In this document: one piece after another, positions 1 to 12,410 of the stretch
Position numbering within the stretch: the stretch's first letter is position 1
Layout of the letters: each line of letters opens with the position of its first letter
Assembly (NCBI RefSeq): GCF_009870125.1
Contig: NC_046683.1
Coordinates: forward strand, 51,165,869-51,229,868
Source of the DNA: Drosophila pseudoobscura
Taxonomy: Eukaryota > Arthropoda > Insecta > Diptera > Drosophilidae
DNA length: 64,000 nt
Direction: 5' to 3'
Made by a program: the position numbers and the translations under genes
Notes under the pieces: model-generated
Seen by the model: the letters and a program-made list of their open reading frames with translations, nothing else
The model's database searches: none
What the model was told of the DNA's origin: nothing

Positions 1-3000
1 GCTGGTTGTCTTGGCAGCAGCAGGGTTATCGGGAAGGCGGAGGGGGAGAGGTGTATATGGGGATTCTAGGGTTGTGGCATCTTGACAGGCAACAACTCCA
101 TGCTCAGTGACACGTGTGAAATGTTTTGTTGCAAGGAAGCGAGAGGCGGGCGGCGAGAGGCGAGCGGCGAGAGGCGGGCGGCGAGAGGCGGGCGGCGAGC
201 GGCGAGAGGCGAGAGGCGGACAGGAGGCAAGCGGGCTCCCAATTTTTTTGACATATACAAGGGGCGAAACGCTGGCAAATTGGAAAGTCAGGCCAAAAGT
301 TGACAGGATTTGCGCGCAAAAGGATTTAGACCGGGAAATATATACCAGGGCGATGTGCTTCGAACAGGAAGTGGAAGCCGGAGCAACAAAGAGAGGATTC
401 AGCGGCAGGGAGATCTCGAAAGCAGGATAATCGACTGCCTGTCATTGTGTTTACACTAAATTTCAATTAAATTTTGAGGCCTACTTTGACAAGTGACAGT
501 CGGCCAGGAGCCTGGCTCCAGGATCCCCACCAGCTAAGCAAATCAAGCGTAATAAGAAGAGAGGAAGGAAGGAAATCAAGAAAGGAACCACGGAGCCTAG
601 GCAGGAGGGGAGGAAATCAAGCAGTACAAGCAGAGGGACAGGAAATCACTCAGTATAAGTATAAGGAGAAGAAAAGCTAAGGCTGAGACTGAGGCTGAGG
701 CTGAGGCAAAGGATAAGCGTAAAAGAAACAATTGCAAATGCCGCACTTGGCCCATGCCCCCTATTCCCCATGCCACATGCCACTTTTAGGCAAACGACAA
801 CAAATCTCGGGGCCCACAACTCTCTGGCAACAATTTTATGCGGGAAAATGAAGCCACTTTTCCTTAGCGCCCACAACAACAAAAAAACTAAGAACAACAA
901 TCCCCAAAAGCGACGGACGGGGGCGCGGGCATGGGGCGTGGGGCGTGGAGATGGGGATGGCACTGTGCTGGATTTGCCAACTGGATTTAAAATGGAAATT
1001 ATTTGAAGAAAACCAATTCGCTTTATTACTTTGGGGCATACGCAGCAGCAAAGTAAAACAAAAGCAGTCAACGGTAACGCCAGCAGCAGTGCCAGCGCCA
1101 ACAACAACAAATACAACAATTGTGCGAGAATGAGAAACAACAGCAACAGCAGCAACAACAACAACAACAACAACTACAGCAAAATACAACCTGAAACAAA
1201 GAACAACAAAAGTAAGCGACCATAAAAATTAATGCAATAAAAACACATGGCAGCACTGGCAGGCAGGAAAACACACACACACACACACAGAACCAAAGGA
1301 CACTGGAATAGGCTGCACTGAGAGAAGAGGAACACAAGTGTTTAGGTATATAATGGTAAAATATTGGGGTTTGAAATAAGTGAAGTATGGAAAATAGGCT
1401 GCCCGAAAAATTTTCTTGAAATGTGACTTATCACTCGTTGTATGGCCTGAAGACAAATTGTTTCTCTCTGTGTAATGGCAGCCAGAGAGTGAGAAAGGAA
1501 AGGACAAGCTGAAAGTCAGTGTAGCCCACGTTCGATAGCGTTTTTGCTTACACAGAAAGCGTTGATTACCTCACCGATAATTTATCGCCGTGAATGCTGT
1601 AAATTATTTGCAGACCTCCTAGGCAGCAGAAGGGACAAGTTCTTATGAAAATTACCAAACTTCTTTGCAGAGTGAAAAACTTGACGATAGATACATACGA
1701 GTATATGCAAGTTTTCTGTAATCAAAGGATGAGTTATAGTCTATTGAATGAGAACAATCCTTTTCATTTGGAAATTGGAAAAGAGTATAGAAGCAATCGT
1801 TATAATGAAATCTACTAGCATTAAATGCATATCTGATAATTTGCGTGAGATATCGATAATTAATTGTATTAATCGTATAGTTAATTGAGGGTAGATAGTC
1901 GTACAAAGTTGATTGCTGTTTTTAATACAAATTTGAGGATTCATGAATGCAATTTAATTAATATAGGAAGTGACGTTTATTATTCAGAGTATTGGAGGGG
2001 GGGGATATGCCTATTTCTGACAATGAAAATTCGTTCTCTTTTGCCATTTTGCAGGCGAGTAAACTGGGCAAGGCAATTCCTTGCAGATACTCCTTCGAGC
2101 AAGTCTGTCTGTGGCAGGGCATTACCCCTACCTTGGCCTCATTGCCTCCACGGCGCTGTTTCTTGGACTCCTGCCTGGCTCTCTTTCTTCGGTCTTGGCT
2201 TCCACTCAAGCCTGCAGCAGGCGGTGGCAATTAAAAGGACTTGCGAGTCATAAACATTGCGCTTGAGTGGGTTGCTGGGTGGGCGGTGGTGCGGTGTCTG
2301 GTTCCCCAAGATCTGTGTTCCTTTGCCTGTTGCGGGCTCGCTTGATTGAGCTTACAGTTTGCGGCTCATAAAGTCACAGAAGGAGAGAAAGAGAGAGTAG
2401 GTCCCAGTTCCAGTTCTAGTTCCACTCCCAGTGCCAGTGCCAGTGCCAGTCCCGGCCATAATTACACTTTTCAATTATGCATAATTATGTGTAGAGAGCA
2501 ATTTGTGGGCTGTATTGTGCTGGGCTTTGGCTCCGTTTAAAATTTAAAGTGCAGTGACACGACACGACCCTCGGCCTGTCAACCCCTGGCCGGGCACATT
2601 CCTCATTGGAGCTGCCGCCGCTGTTATGCGATATGCCCCAAAGGCGACCCCAAGCGAGCCAGCCAGCGACCGCATTTGTTTGCTTTGGCTCCTTTCTCTC
2701 CAGTCTCCTTCTCCCCCTCGCCCCCTCTCCCCTACTGCTCCTGCTGCGAACAGAACAGAGCAGAGCAGAGCAGGAGGACTGACTGCAAGGACAACGCAGC
2801 AGGCAGAAACATAAATCAGGATTTTCGCAGCCTGAACCACAAATGTTTTTAAAAGGATTCATCGCTGTGCCAGCCAGCAACAATAATAACCTTGAGGAGG
2901 GTGATTTGCGGCAACATACCCTCTGTACGCCCACACATATATCGCTGATAATCTTATGCATGCTTAAACAGGATATGGGATAGGTACGGAGGAGCGCTTT

Positions 3001-3170
3001 ACCTATGCCATTCCCCAATCCCACCTCCAAAAGCGAGCAGAACAACAGCAGAAAGGTGGATGTGGCTTGTGCACGAGCGCACGAGTAGGCCTTGTTCTTA
3101 GAGTAATCCTAAAGAAATCTCAGTTTCAATTAACTTAAATTGTATTCGCAGTATCCTTAAGCACGTTCGA
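1..3170. other. Non-coding tract at left edge
   Basis: No convincing exon is seen on either strand. The tract holds a GC-rich purine minisatellite (about 130-225), CAG/CAA-rich sequence at 1,080-1,185, a short CA run near 1,271-1,289, a perfect DREF-type octamer TATCGATA at 1,851-1,858, and C/T-rich sequence at 2,690-2,740. Open frames here follow low-complexity sequence and lack splice-site or family support. It may be intron of the gene whose first coding exon lies at 3,400-3,439 on the minus strand. Confidence 0.5.
130..225. repeat. GC-rich purine minisatellite
   Basis: Irregular tandem copies of units such as gaggcgggcggc and gagaggcgagcggc. The array is open in several frames on both strands, which explains the Arg/Gly-rich and Ser/Pro/Leu-rich open frames here. 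None looks like a gene. Confidence 0.7.
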
Positions 3171-3204
3171 TTTAATTTACTCTGATTCGTCGAACGGTGC
3201 CACG

Positions 3205-3439
3205 CTACGCTGTATAAATTTCCCATAGGCGAAGGGACGACACGAAAGGCAACGCTCCAGACCTCCCAGAACCCGCATCATCCGCGATTGTGAAACCATC
3301 TAGTGGTCGGAGCTCGTTAAAATCATTTTAAACTTAGCATTAAATACTTTTAATAATCTTGTTCATAAATAAGTAAAGTGCTTGGAGAGATCAACTTACC
3401 CGTTAGGCAGCAGAAGAGCGCCGTCCACAGGGTCAGCAT
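3205..3439 (-). CDS. Signal-peptide first coding exon; short peptide gene or start of a larger secreted protein
   Basis: ATG at 3,437-3,439 opens MLTLWTALFCCLTG, a typical hydrophobic signal peptide. It runs straight into a good splice donor (GTAAGT, 3,394-3,399), giving a phase-1 coding exon at 3,400-3,439. Two readings are possible. (1) It is the first coding exon of a large gene continuing beyond base 1; phase-1 introns after signal peptides are usual in secreted and Ig-superfamily genes. (2) A 100-nt intron (3,300-3,399) with acceptor ccactag leads to a second exon (3,205-3,299) ending in TAG, for a 44-residue product, with ATTAAA at 3,171-3,176 as a possible poly(A) signal. The acceptor has little pyrimidine tract, so reading 1 is preferred. 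Remembered synteny (dpr10 = CG32057 beside scramb1 = CG32056) makes a dpr-type gene conceivable, but no Ig domain is in the window. Confidence 0.35.
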
Positions 3440-5022
3440 TTTGCGATGACCCTTTTATGTTTCTTCTCTTTCAAGTCTGTGGCTCTGGCCTCCTCTTCTA
3501 TTCCGCTTTATCAGGTCTGCTCGGTGGTGCTATCAATTCGCACTTTCGTTGTGTTTCTGTTCAGGTTTTGATCTATGGCAATCTCTGGGGAAGATACGAC
3601 AATATATTGGGTTTTATTCCTATTTTTCGCACACAACAAGCCCGCGATACGCTCGCATTGTCTCTTTCGCGTGGCCCTATCTGCCCCTCTGTTTCTCCCT
3701 CTCTGTCCCTCTCGTTTTTTTCTCTTCTTCTCGCTCATGAATTAAACACTTGCAATGACATTTAAAACACTTAATATCAATGGCAGACAATTTAATCCTT
3801 TAACGTTCGTTTGTTGAACTTTTTGTTGCAGTATTGTCCTTGCTGCCGCTGCCGCTGCCGTTGCCGTTGCCATGCCCCGTGTCCTTGTTGCTGTTGATGT
3901 TGCAATTGTGTTTGCTCTTTTCGTTTTTCGCTGGGACAGCCCCGGTCCTAGGCCGGAATACTATTTTTTTGTTTGTTTGTTTCCCCCTACATTTCGCATT
4001 TGCCTGACCGGAATTTTCGTTTTTTCCTTTTTAGCCTGGAACCCACCCAAAAATGGACTTTCATTGAGCCTTAACTGGGGATTTTCCCATGTTATGGGAA
4101 CATAAATTGATTAAATTTGTTTTGATAAGCCAGATTCTGATCGTATGTGCAGCCTCTTTTGTTGCAAAACGAAAGCTCTTACATAACTCTGGGCAGGAAA
4201 TGCAATTTCCTGTTTCAAGGAAGCCTGGAAAATCGTCTTAAGGCCACAAAAACTAAACCAAAAGCAACAATTATCGATTGAATGGCTGATGAGTAGGTTG
4301 TAATCTTTGTTACAGGGACTTTATATGTATGTACCATATACACACATACATATATATATATATATGAAAGATTCTGGCCCCGAAAACGTATGGCATTTCT
4401 TAGACTCCGTCTGTGTTTATTCAGGTTGATTTTGCGACCAATTCAGACGGCAAATCATCCTAAGGAGAGTGTCAAAATTAAATGAAAATTGAGTGGCAGA
4501 GTGGCAGATTAGAGTGGCAGGCTGAAGGGTGGGAGATTAATGCCCCATTCTTCTATCGCTGACATGGGCTTTGGTGGCTATAAGGATGTAATGCAGTCTC
4601 TGAGTACTCTGCCAGCTGCAGGAATTTTCCTATCACCTTCACCTACTTTTCCCACACCAAGCTCTCCCTTGGGCTCCAAAGTTTACACTACAAATTAGAC
4701 AGCAGGTTGGCCGGGGTCAACGCCTACGACTCAACCCTAAAAAATGGGAAAATAGTAAAGTTTTTTCCATCATAGAATTCATAATTTTTAATGCATAAAC
4801 TGGAATTGGTTTCGGGGTTCATGTCATGTCCGCTGCATATTTCATGAGTCCAGATCGCATGTATCCTTGTTTGGGCTTTTGGGGGTCCGAAAATAAATTC
4901 CGACAAAATTATGAGGCTCTCGAATAAGAAAAGAGGGTAATGGGAAAATGGGAAAATGTACAACAGCAAGCCATATCCTGTCACGCCTCTACCTATGTCT
5001 CTGGCTATTTCTGGACGCCCAC

Positions 5023-5063
5023 CTCCATCCATCCATCCGTCCATCCATCTATCCATCCATCCA
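5023..5063. repeat. CATC tetranucleotide repeat
   Basis: About ten units of CCAT/CATC with a few substitutions. The minus-strand reading MDRWMDGWMDGG is an artefact of the repeat. Confidence 0.85.
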
Positions 5064-7778
5064 GCGGGCCAACCACTTTGGCATCAATCAATTTGCTGTC
5101 CCCCAATTCCCATGCCCGCCCCCCGGTAGCTGGGAAAAACGGGAAAAACTTTAGTTTAACTTTACCATTTCCCTGGCTTCTAATTTGTTAAACATTTGCT
5201 GAGGAATCGCCTTTTTCACACGCCTCTGGGAAAAATTCTTTTTCCAGCAGTACACTTTTTCCGCTGGCGCCACTTCGTCGGCTGTTGGAAATTAATTAAA
5301 ACTTAATTAATTGCAAACTTCCCCTCTGAAGAGTAGGGGAGGGGGTAGGGGGGAAACTAATGAGCGGGGGAGCAAGCAGAGGTAAAAGTCCAATTTCTAG
5401 ATCCTGTGGAATCCCATGCCAGGGCCATCTCCTGTGTGGCTTCAATCAGGAGTTGCTGCTGCTGACAGATTGTCTCCTGGTCTCCTGATGTCCTGGTGTC
5501 CTGGTCTCCGGGCCCTTGGCCGAGGACCCCAGCCACTTGTCACTGTTGCTTCCGTAATGGAATTAGAGTGGGGTGAGGGGTGAGGGGTGAGGGGTGGTGA
5601 AGGAGTGGCAGGTTTCCAAGACAGAAGTTGAGGCACATTTCCAGACTCCCCAGCAACGTCAGCAATGTCTCTTAAAAGTGTTAACGCACTCAACTGCTGC
5701 AGTCTCTTGTTATCCCCTTCTCTATCCAACTGGTATAGCTCTATCTCTTTCTTCCACCCGTCTCTCTTCTGTGTGCTAAATGCTGCCCTAGGCTTCCAGG
5801 CAGGAGCTGAAGTCGAGCATCCTCTGGTGTCCCTCTCTCTCTTTAATTGTAAACGTCTGCACTTTGTTGCCCTCGTCCTTGAGGCAGTGTGTGAGTGTGT
5901 ATGTGTATGTGTGTCTGCTCTAATGCTTAGTATCTGTGATTAGGAAGCAACTTAAGTTCCGGGTTCACCCATAGCATTCCCTCTGCTCTTATTCCCTCTG
6001 CTCTCCTCCTGTTTTCCCCATTGTGTGGCAGTAAATTCCTTGGGTATGAATATTTCATCGAGAAATGTTTGCGTCGGGTTATTTTGTTTGGTTTTTGGGG
6101 CAAAACTTAAACAATATTTATAGCAAAGGTGGCGCAAATAATCAGAGATCCAAATACAGATACAACTAAATCTCAATGCGGTTTCCTGTTCCACAAATGT
6201 GCAAAATGGGCTGAAGAAACGAGTTAAGACAAACAGTATCCAAATGAATTCGTTGATCATTGATTCCGCCTTGAGCCACGCCAATCCAATCCCACCATGA
6301 AAGCAAAAAGCAGCTGCTTTATAAACAAGTTTTTATCAAGACATAAATCCCATTACAGTCTTAGGACTTTCTCAGCATTTCTGTGAAACAAACAGATAAA
6401 GAAGAAGGCCTTGAAAGCACTTGACACTTGACAATTTCCACTGTTCTTATTTTCATTCGCCTTGCCTCAAGTGTTTTTCCTGCAACAGCCGACTGTGTGT
6501 GGGGGGGAAAACTTTACCAGCGAAAGTTTTTCCTTTTTTGCCAGTCGAAACAAAAGTTCATTTTCTTTAGAAAGGCAGACACGAAGATATTTTGAATACA
6601 AATATTGTAGTTCTTCCATTTGGCGCATTGCGCATACGCAGTGTGCTCGGCAAACAGCATCAGAGGCAGACACCAGCACCAGACCTCCAGCCCCGCAAGA
6701 ACATAAGTTTCCCTCCATTTCCGTTGCTCACTTTTAAGCACAGAGAAAAAAACAATCAAGTATCAAGGCGGAGAGCCCATACCTTATTTGAGAGGCACGA
6801 AAATAAAGGGAGGAGCAAGGATCTGTTGAGCTCATTAGTCACTCTTTTCACTCGGCTAAAGTTCTAGTCTTGAGAGCTTTTGCATTCATTTAAATCACTG
6901 TATATTGTATGTCTGGGCACTGCCAGACAATCACTATAGTTTTTCTCACTGTGCATTGCCTTAATATTTTATGTGTTTTCTATTAATTTTTGTCACATTC
7001 TTTTTTCGTTTCTGTTGGGCAAATATTGTATTACACGGGGGGAAAATACATATATTAATGTTCGATATACTATTTGGGACGGCCACCAATTTCTGTTTTG
7101 ACGCGCGCTTTTCGTGTTTTTCTGGGTGGGGGGCGGGGAGCCAACAGATCAAAGATTTGGTTTTGGTTCTTGTTTTTCTTGTTGTTCCAATTTGTTAATT
7201 TATATTTGGGTTCTTTTTCGAGTGTTTTGGGGGGCTTCTCCGGCTCTCCGTCTCTTTCTTTTGGCTAAATATAAAACAACTTAATTTGCTGCATGCTAAT
7301 GAGAGGGGTGTTGGTCGGATAGAAAGGGGGCGGGGCTGGAGGTCGTTGTGTGGGCGTTTAACACTTTTATAATTTGTTTGGCTGCGGCTCTCCTTCTGTT
7401 GATTGTCGGTCTCTTGGTCTCTTGGTCTCTTGGTCTGTTGGTCTTTTGTCGCCTGCCACAGCTGACACGCACCAATTTTTGGGTGTTTCTCTCTTGGTTT
7501 TCTTTCGAAACGAAATCGTACATAATTTTTGAGACGATGTCATAAAGTCACAGTATTCGCGTGCTGAGCGCATTTTAACTTAACTGCTCGACAGAAATAA
7601 CAGCCACAATAACTGGAACAAAAACAGCGACAAAAGCGACAAAAGGTCATTCAATTTTTTGTTGTTTGGGGGGTCTGCCGGCAATAAGGCAATAAGGCAA
7701 TGAGGCAACGAGGCTTTTCCTGCGTTTTCACACGTTTTCCAAAATTTACGACCCAATTTTGGGCTCCTTCCTTCTCTG

Positions 7779-7803
7779 ACACACACACACACACACACAC
7801 ACA
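7779..7803. repeat. (CA)n microsatellite
   Basis: About twelve uninterrupted AC dinucleotides. Confidence 0.95.
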
Positions 7804-8039
7804 TTCACACAATGAGTCCCGCAAGTCTGGTCCTATATAAATATGTATATATATTCAATATACTTTCATATTTTTTATATTTGTAGATATTTTAAGTAAT
7901 TACGTTTATGACAAGACAAAAAAAAAAAAAAAAAATCACACTTATATGCACATCTGGCGATGGTTGGATACTTTCGCGTCTCACGTTTTTTGGGCATTAC
8001 ATTTTCATAAACTTTTTCGTTGGGGAATTCCTCGGTCTT

Positions 8040-8520
8040 GAAGTTGGGTTCGTGATTCTCAATAATTATCGCGTTGTGGGGCGCCGCCTTCGCCCGCGTA
8101 CTACGTTGAATGTCGCGCTAAAACTGAAACTGATTTGGGGCCCTCGTCCGTGGCGGAGGCCCAAGCAGCAGCAGCAGGCAGAAGAATGCGACAGCAGCGG
8201 CCAGCCGAAGGAGGGGCGACCGAGCGCACACGAGCCTTTATCAAAAGCACCGAGCAGATGCCTCGGCTCCGCTTCGTGTGGGTGGCTGGTAGTGGGCATG
8301 CCGAAGCGCCAACACTGAGCCGAGCTCTTGCCGAGCTCGCCGCCCGGTGAGGCCCGCACTCTCTTTCGTTGCCTGGTAAAGTGCCTCTCTTATGTTTCTA
8401 TGAGGAGGGGGCCTCTCTTTTGTTGCCATTCTAAGCATATTTCAAAGGTGTATTCATGCAAGGTGTAACGTTTCCACTCTTCGGCCGCCCGCTCTCGTAC
8501 TGTAGCCGAAGGCGGAGAAG
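8040..8520 (-). promoter_or_regulatory. CpG-rich island, candidate promoter / 5' UTR
   Basis: A stretch much richer in CG dinucleotides than its AT-rich surroundings, with TCAGTT/TCAGTG initiator-like hexamers on the minus strand (for example RC of 8,123-8,134) and CAG-rich sequence resembling a fly neural 5' leader. A good DPE at the required +28 spacing was not found. It lies 4.6 kb upstream of the minus-strand signal-peptide exon at 3,439 and could be its promoter. Strand and function are inference. Confidence 0.25.
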
Positions 8521-8927
8521 AAAAATGATTTAGAAGCTCACAAAAAACAAAGAACAAACCAAAAGTGTGCACACTGCCGTATTAGCTGTGCTGAAAACAT
8601 CGAAAACTCGCCCAGACTAGTTGGGTTTTTTGTTTTTGATGGATCAAGCATATTTGTTTTTATCAGCTAGTGCGAACATATGTTATAATGTGGCAGCTAT
8701 ATGGTACCCATAGTGGTCCAATTTGGGGTGATTATCTTACAAAACAAAGAAGTTCTTTTTGAAACAACTTGTTATATAGACACGCCAGATTGCGACCAAT
8801 GTAGTCATAAAATAACTCAAAGAATAGTTTAAAATAAACAGACGGACATATAGCAATCAGATCATCTTTCAAATCAGCCGACAGTGTGCGCACCCAGCCC
8901 TTCTAAGGTCAAATTTTTGAAAGCTTC

Positions 8928-9122
8928 TTGTTCCTCTTTCTGCTCCTCCTTCCGTTCCTCTTTCTACTCCTCCTTCTGCTCCTCTTTTTTCTCCTCTTTC
9001 TGCTCCTCCTTCGGCTCCTTCGGTTCCTCCTTCGGTTCCTCCTTCGGCTCCTCTTTCTGCTCCTCTTTCTGCTCCTCCTTCGGCTCCTCTTTCTGCTCCC
9101 CCTTCGGCTCCTCTTTGTCCCC
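8928..9122. repeat. C/T-rich minisatellite (CTCCTTCGG / CTCCTCTTTCTG)
   Basis: About fifteen imperfect tandem units of 9-12 bp, all multiples of three. It therefore stays open in several frames (Ser/Cys/Phe and Leu/Phe on the plus strand; Glu/Gly/Ala/Arg on the minus strand). No splice sites or conserved domain surround it, so it is called a repeat, not a gene. Confidence 0.8.
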
Positions 9123-11782
9123 TTTCAACTGTTGTGTGCGCAATCCTTTCGAGTTTCGTTTTGTAATCTTTCATAAATTTGATCATTCTCTCGAATAAAA
9201 AAAAAAAGAAAAATGAGAGTGAAGCAACATGTCCTCACCTTTAATAAATGCCCCATGGCTTCCTTTTCCTCTCTTTTGCTTTTGTGTGTTCTCTTTATAT
9301 TTAGATTGTAAATGCTCTCTTTCAAGGTCTAACATTAAAGGTCTAGCAATAAAATGTTTGAAATAGTTTTACGAATCGGTAATAAATATATTAGTGGAGA
9401 CAGGTAGAAAGACCTAATGGGGTATAATTATAGCTTGGCGCTTAATAAAAATTGACTTAATGACATACCCACTTAAGGGGTAAATTAATGTTTATGGTAA
9501 GCACTTAAGATACGCCTTATAGACGCGACTAATCGGAATCGGAAAATAATGAACAGAATTGGAAGGTGAGAAAAGGAAAATGGGAAAACGATGGAGTAAT
9601 GGCGATGGAAATATCCATCGTAAAGCTAGTTCCCTCAAAGCTCAAACCACCAGAAATATCTTAACAATCATAAACACTCACCTTATCACTGCCTCAGACA
9701 CTAGCCCACGCGAAGCGGCCGCCTTTAGGTCAGTGCCAAAGAGAGCCGGCAGGCAGCTTAAGCGAAGAGCGCGCATGCACTGAAAATATATTTAATTTGA
9801 AAATCATTCTCTTGTTCTCTTTGTTTCTTTCAACGGCGAATTCAGTAATGTGGCCAGCAGGCAGAAATTTCAATAAAATACACTCAGCGAGCGGAAAGAA
9901 GTTTGCATAAAAAGAGCTAATGACAATATAAATTCTCGTGGCGTATGGAAATTTGCCGCAGATGGGCGACGGGTGCTGGTCTGGCCGTTCCCGCTCCCGC
10001 TCCGGCTCGTTCCGTTTTCCAAAAACCAGAGATAACAGATCCCAGATCCCGTATCCCTGCTCCCTGCTCCCTGCTCCCCAGGGAGGGTTATGGGTTATGG
10101 AAGTAGCGGGGGGGCGGCTAACAGCAGTTATCGCTGAAGCGAAAGGCAGTAATTAGCGTAAATTGAGTTGGTAAAAAGCGCAAGTGCTCAAAATCGGATG
10201 GGCAGGGCCTCCTACATCTCCGCCCCATCTCCCCCATCACCCTATCCCATCGTATACTTGGCCAAAAATGTACCAAAATTGTGAACGTCATGGCAACTAG
10301 ACCATCAAGGGAAGCATTTGTATTTGTATTGAGAAAAGATTATAAGTAAGAATTGATTTCATTTTCTCTCAGTGTACTCCCCCAATAGTTGTCACTCGTT
10401 GTTGCGGTTACTTCGCGGCTGGTGGCACTGCTGGTGGGTCTGTTGTTGATTATGTGGCAATTAGTTGTCGCTTTTGTGGCAAGCCGCGACCAGGACACTT
10501 TCAATCAGAGAATCTTATTCCGACAGACCCGCTAATGCCCATCCAGGTGCGGCTTAGAGAGCTAATTAAACAAGCCGATTACCGTACGTCCAGCCACCCG
10601 CCGACCTTGGGCCCCAGCCTCCACTTGTAATGCCCACCCGCCACACAGTGTTGCAGAAAAGTTTCCACACGGCTCCTATCAAGCCTGCTCCCACACCACA
10701 CACAGCCTTTTCCCAGCTATCAACTTTCCACACATATTGTCCGAGGCGTGTATGTCTGAGAGTATTGGTCTTCAGGGTGGAGGTCACTGGTGGGCTGGTT
10801 GGGCTGGTTGGCTGGTTGGGTGGTGGTGGGTCAAGTTCTAGGTGAGAGCAGGCTCCAGTCTAATGAGCGCCAGTCGCCCTGTAAAGCCTTTCTGGCCATA
10901 CGAAACTTTATGGAATTCCAAAAACCAAAACTTTCCAATTTAGTGGCATAGAAAATATTGTTGCAGGAAATCTTTCTACTACTTCAAAGCACAGAACTGG
11001 GAATACTCTAGGGAACATGTAAAGAATACTCGATGAGAGCTGTGGACTTGAGAACATCAAGGGTGGAGTTTTCATCGTACGAATTCCAACAGAATGGTCT
11101 CTGACTTCTGTTCGCTTATGGGAAATTTCAACGGCAAATAAACAGAGCTCGAATGTGCCTGAATGTGGTCTTCTGTAGCCTGCTTTGGGTTAATAAAACC
11201 CCTTATCTCTAGTCTTTTTTTAGAGCACTCGGGCACAGGCCATTTGTGTATTCCTCCTCCTCCGTTTTTCACTTCAATTCAAAGTCTAGCTCGTATGATT
11301 GATCCCCTGAAATGGAGGAGAGCCCAAACAAGTCAAAGTCCCACCAATGAATGCCAATGCATCGACAATCCATCTTCTGGTTGGCCCTCTTGCCGGACCC
11401 CACAAGCGTGTCTTCGCAGCTGAGCGACCTCCACGAAATGTAGTTCATTTGTTGAGTGAACATTTTATGATTTATGAAAATGTTCTATTTCTGTTCCTGT
11501 CTTCTCCCCTGGCTAAACAGTTGGGCGTCATTCCGCCCACTTTGTATTACAATCAGGATCTGGCTTGGAATTAAATCTGGTAACCGAGTTATAGCCTTGA
11601 TGCAGGGGCTCGCCGCTCGGGGCCGTGAGGCGGACTCTGTTCTGGGGCATTGTTGCATATTCAACAATTGCAACTGCAAACCGACGAAGTAATAACAAAT
11701 GCAAATTTTAAGCTCAAGAATTTTCAGTTGGCAAAAATTGTTACATTTTTTGTTGTCAGTTTTGTATTCGTTTTTTCGGGCT

Positions 11783-11823
11783 TTGGCTTGGGCCTGGGCC
11801 TGGGCCTCGGCCTGGGCCTGGGG
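11783..11823. repeat. CCTGGG hexamer array
   Basis: Six to seven units of gggcct / gcctgg with one interruption. It reads as an Ala-Trp or Gly-Leu polymer, without other coding evidence. Confidence 0.7.
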
Positions 11824-12107
11824 AAACAGCAGGCAAAAGTGCAAATCAGTCTGCCCGCCCCTTCCCTCCCTCCCTGGACAATTGAATTTGTTTAAATTGT
11901 TGCAACTTGGTTTATTCTTCTTCTTCTTTTTTTTTTTTTTTTTTTTTTGAGCATGGTGGAGTGGTCCATGCATCAGCAATCAGCAGCGGGAATCAGGAAT
12001 CGGGAGTAAATCCGTCTAAACTTAAAATCCGAACACATTGTCCGGAGTGTCCTCGGTCCTAGCCAATATAATCAAGCGGCAGCTGGCAAAAACTTCAAGT
12101 GCCAAAG

Positions 12108-12151
12108 TGTGGTGTGTGTGTGTGTGGGTGTGTGTGTGTGTGGGTGTGTGT
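12108..12151. repeat. (GT)n microsatellite
   Basis: GT dinucleotides interrupted by three GGG units. Confidence 0.85.
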
Positions 12152-12356
12152 CTTGGGGAGGGTAGGTTGCAGGTTTGGACGGCCATATAGGACTGGGGGC
12201 ACTGATGAGTTCACTTCAGTGAGCAAATGAAACGATATTGTTGTCAATTTAGGTGCAACAAAGAGCAGCAACGAGCCCCATATCCAGCTCCCAGCCCCAG
12301 TCTCCCCTCAGACAGGACAAGACAAAACAAACAGCATGCAGGGCGGGCATAACCAG

Positions 12357-12410
12357 AAAGAGAAAGCGACAGAGAGAGTGAGAGAGCGAGAGAGGGAGGG
12401 AGACAGATAG
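12357..12410. repeat. GA-rich microsatellite
   Basis: Interrupted GAGAGA sequence. GAGAG is the core of GAGA-factor sites in flies, so this may bind chromatin factors, but nothing else here shows regulatory function. Confidence 0.75.

Noticed and set aside
646..1189. Long Leu/Val-rich minus-strand frames (up to 175 aa)
   Set aside because: They follow CAA/CAG-type repeats read in the other frame; no splice signals or family match.
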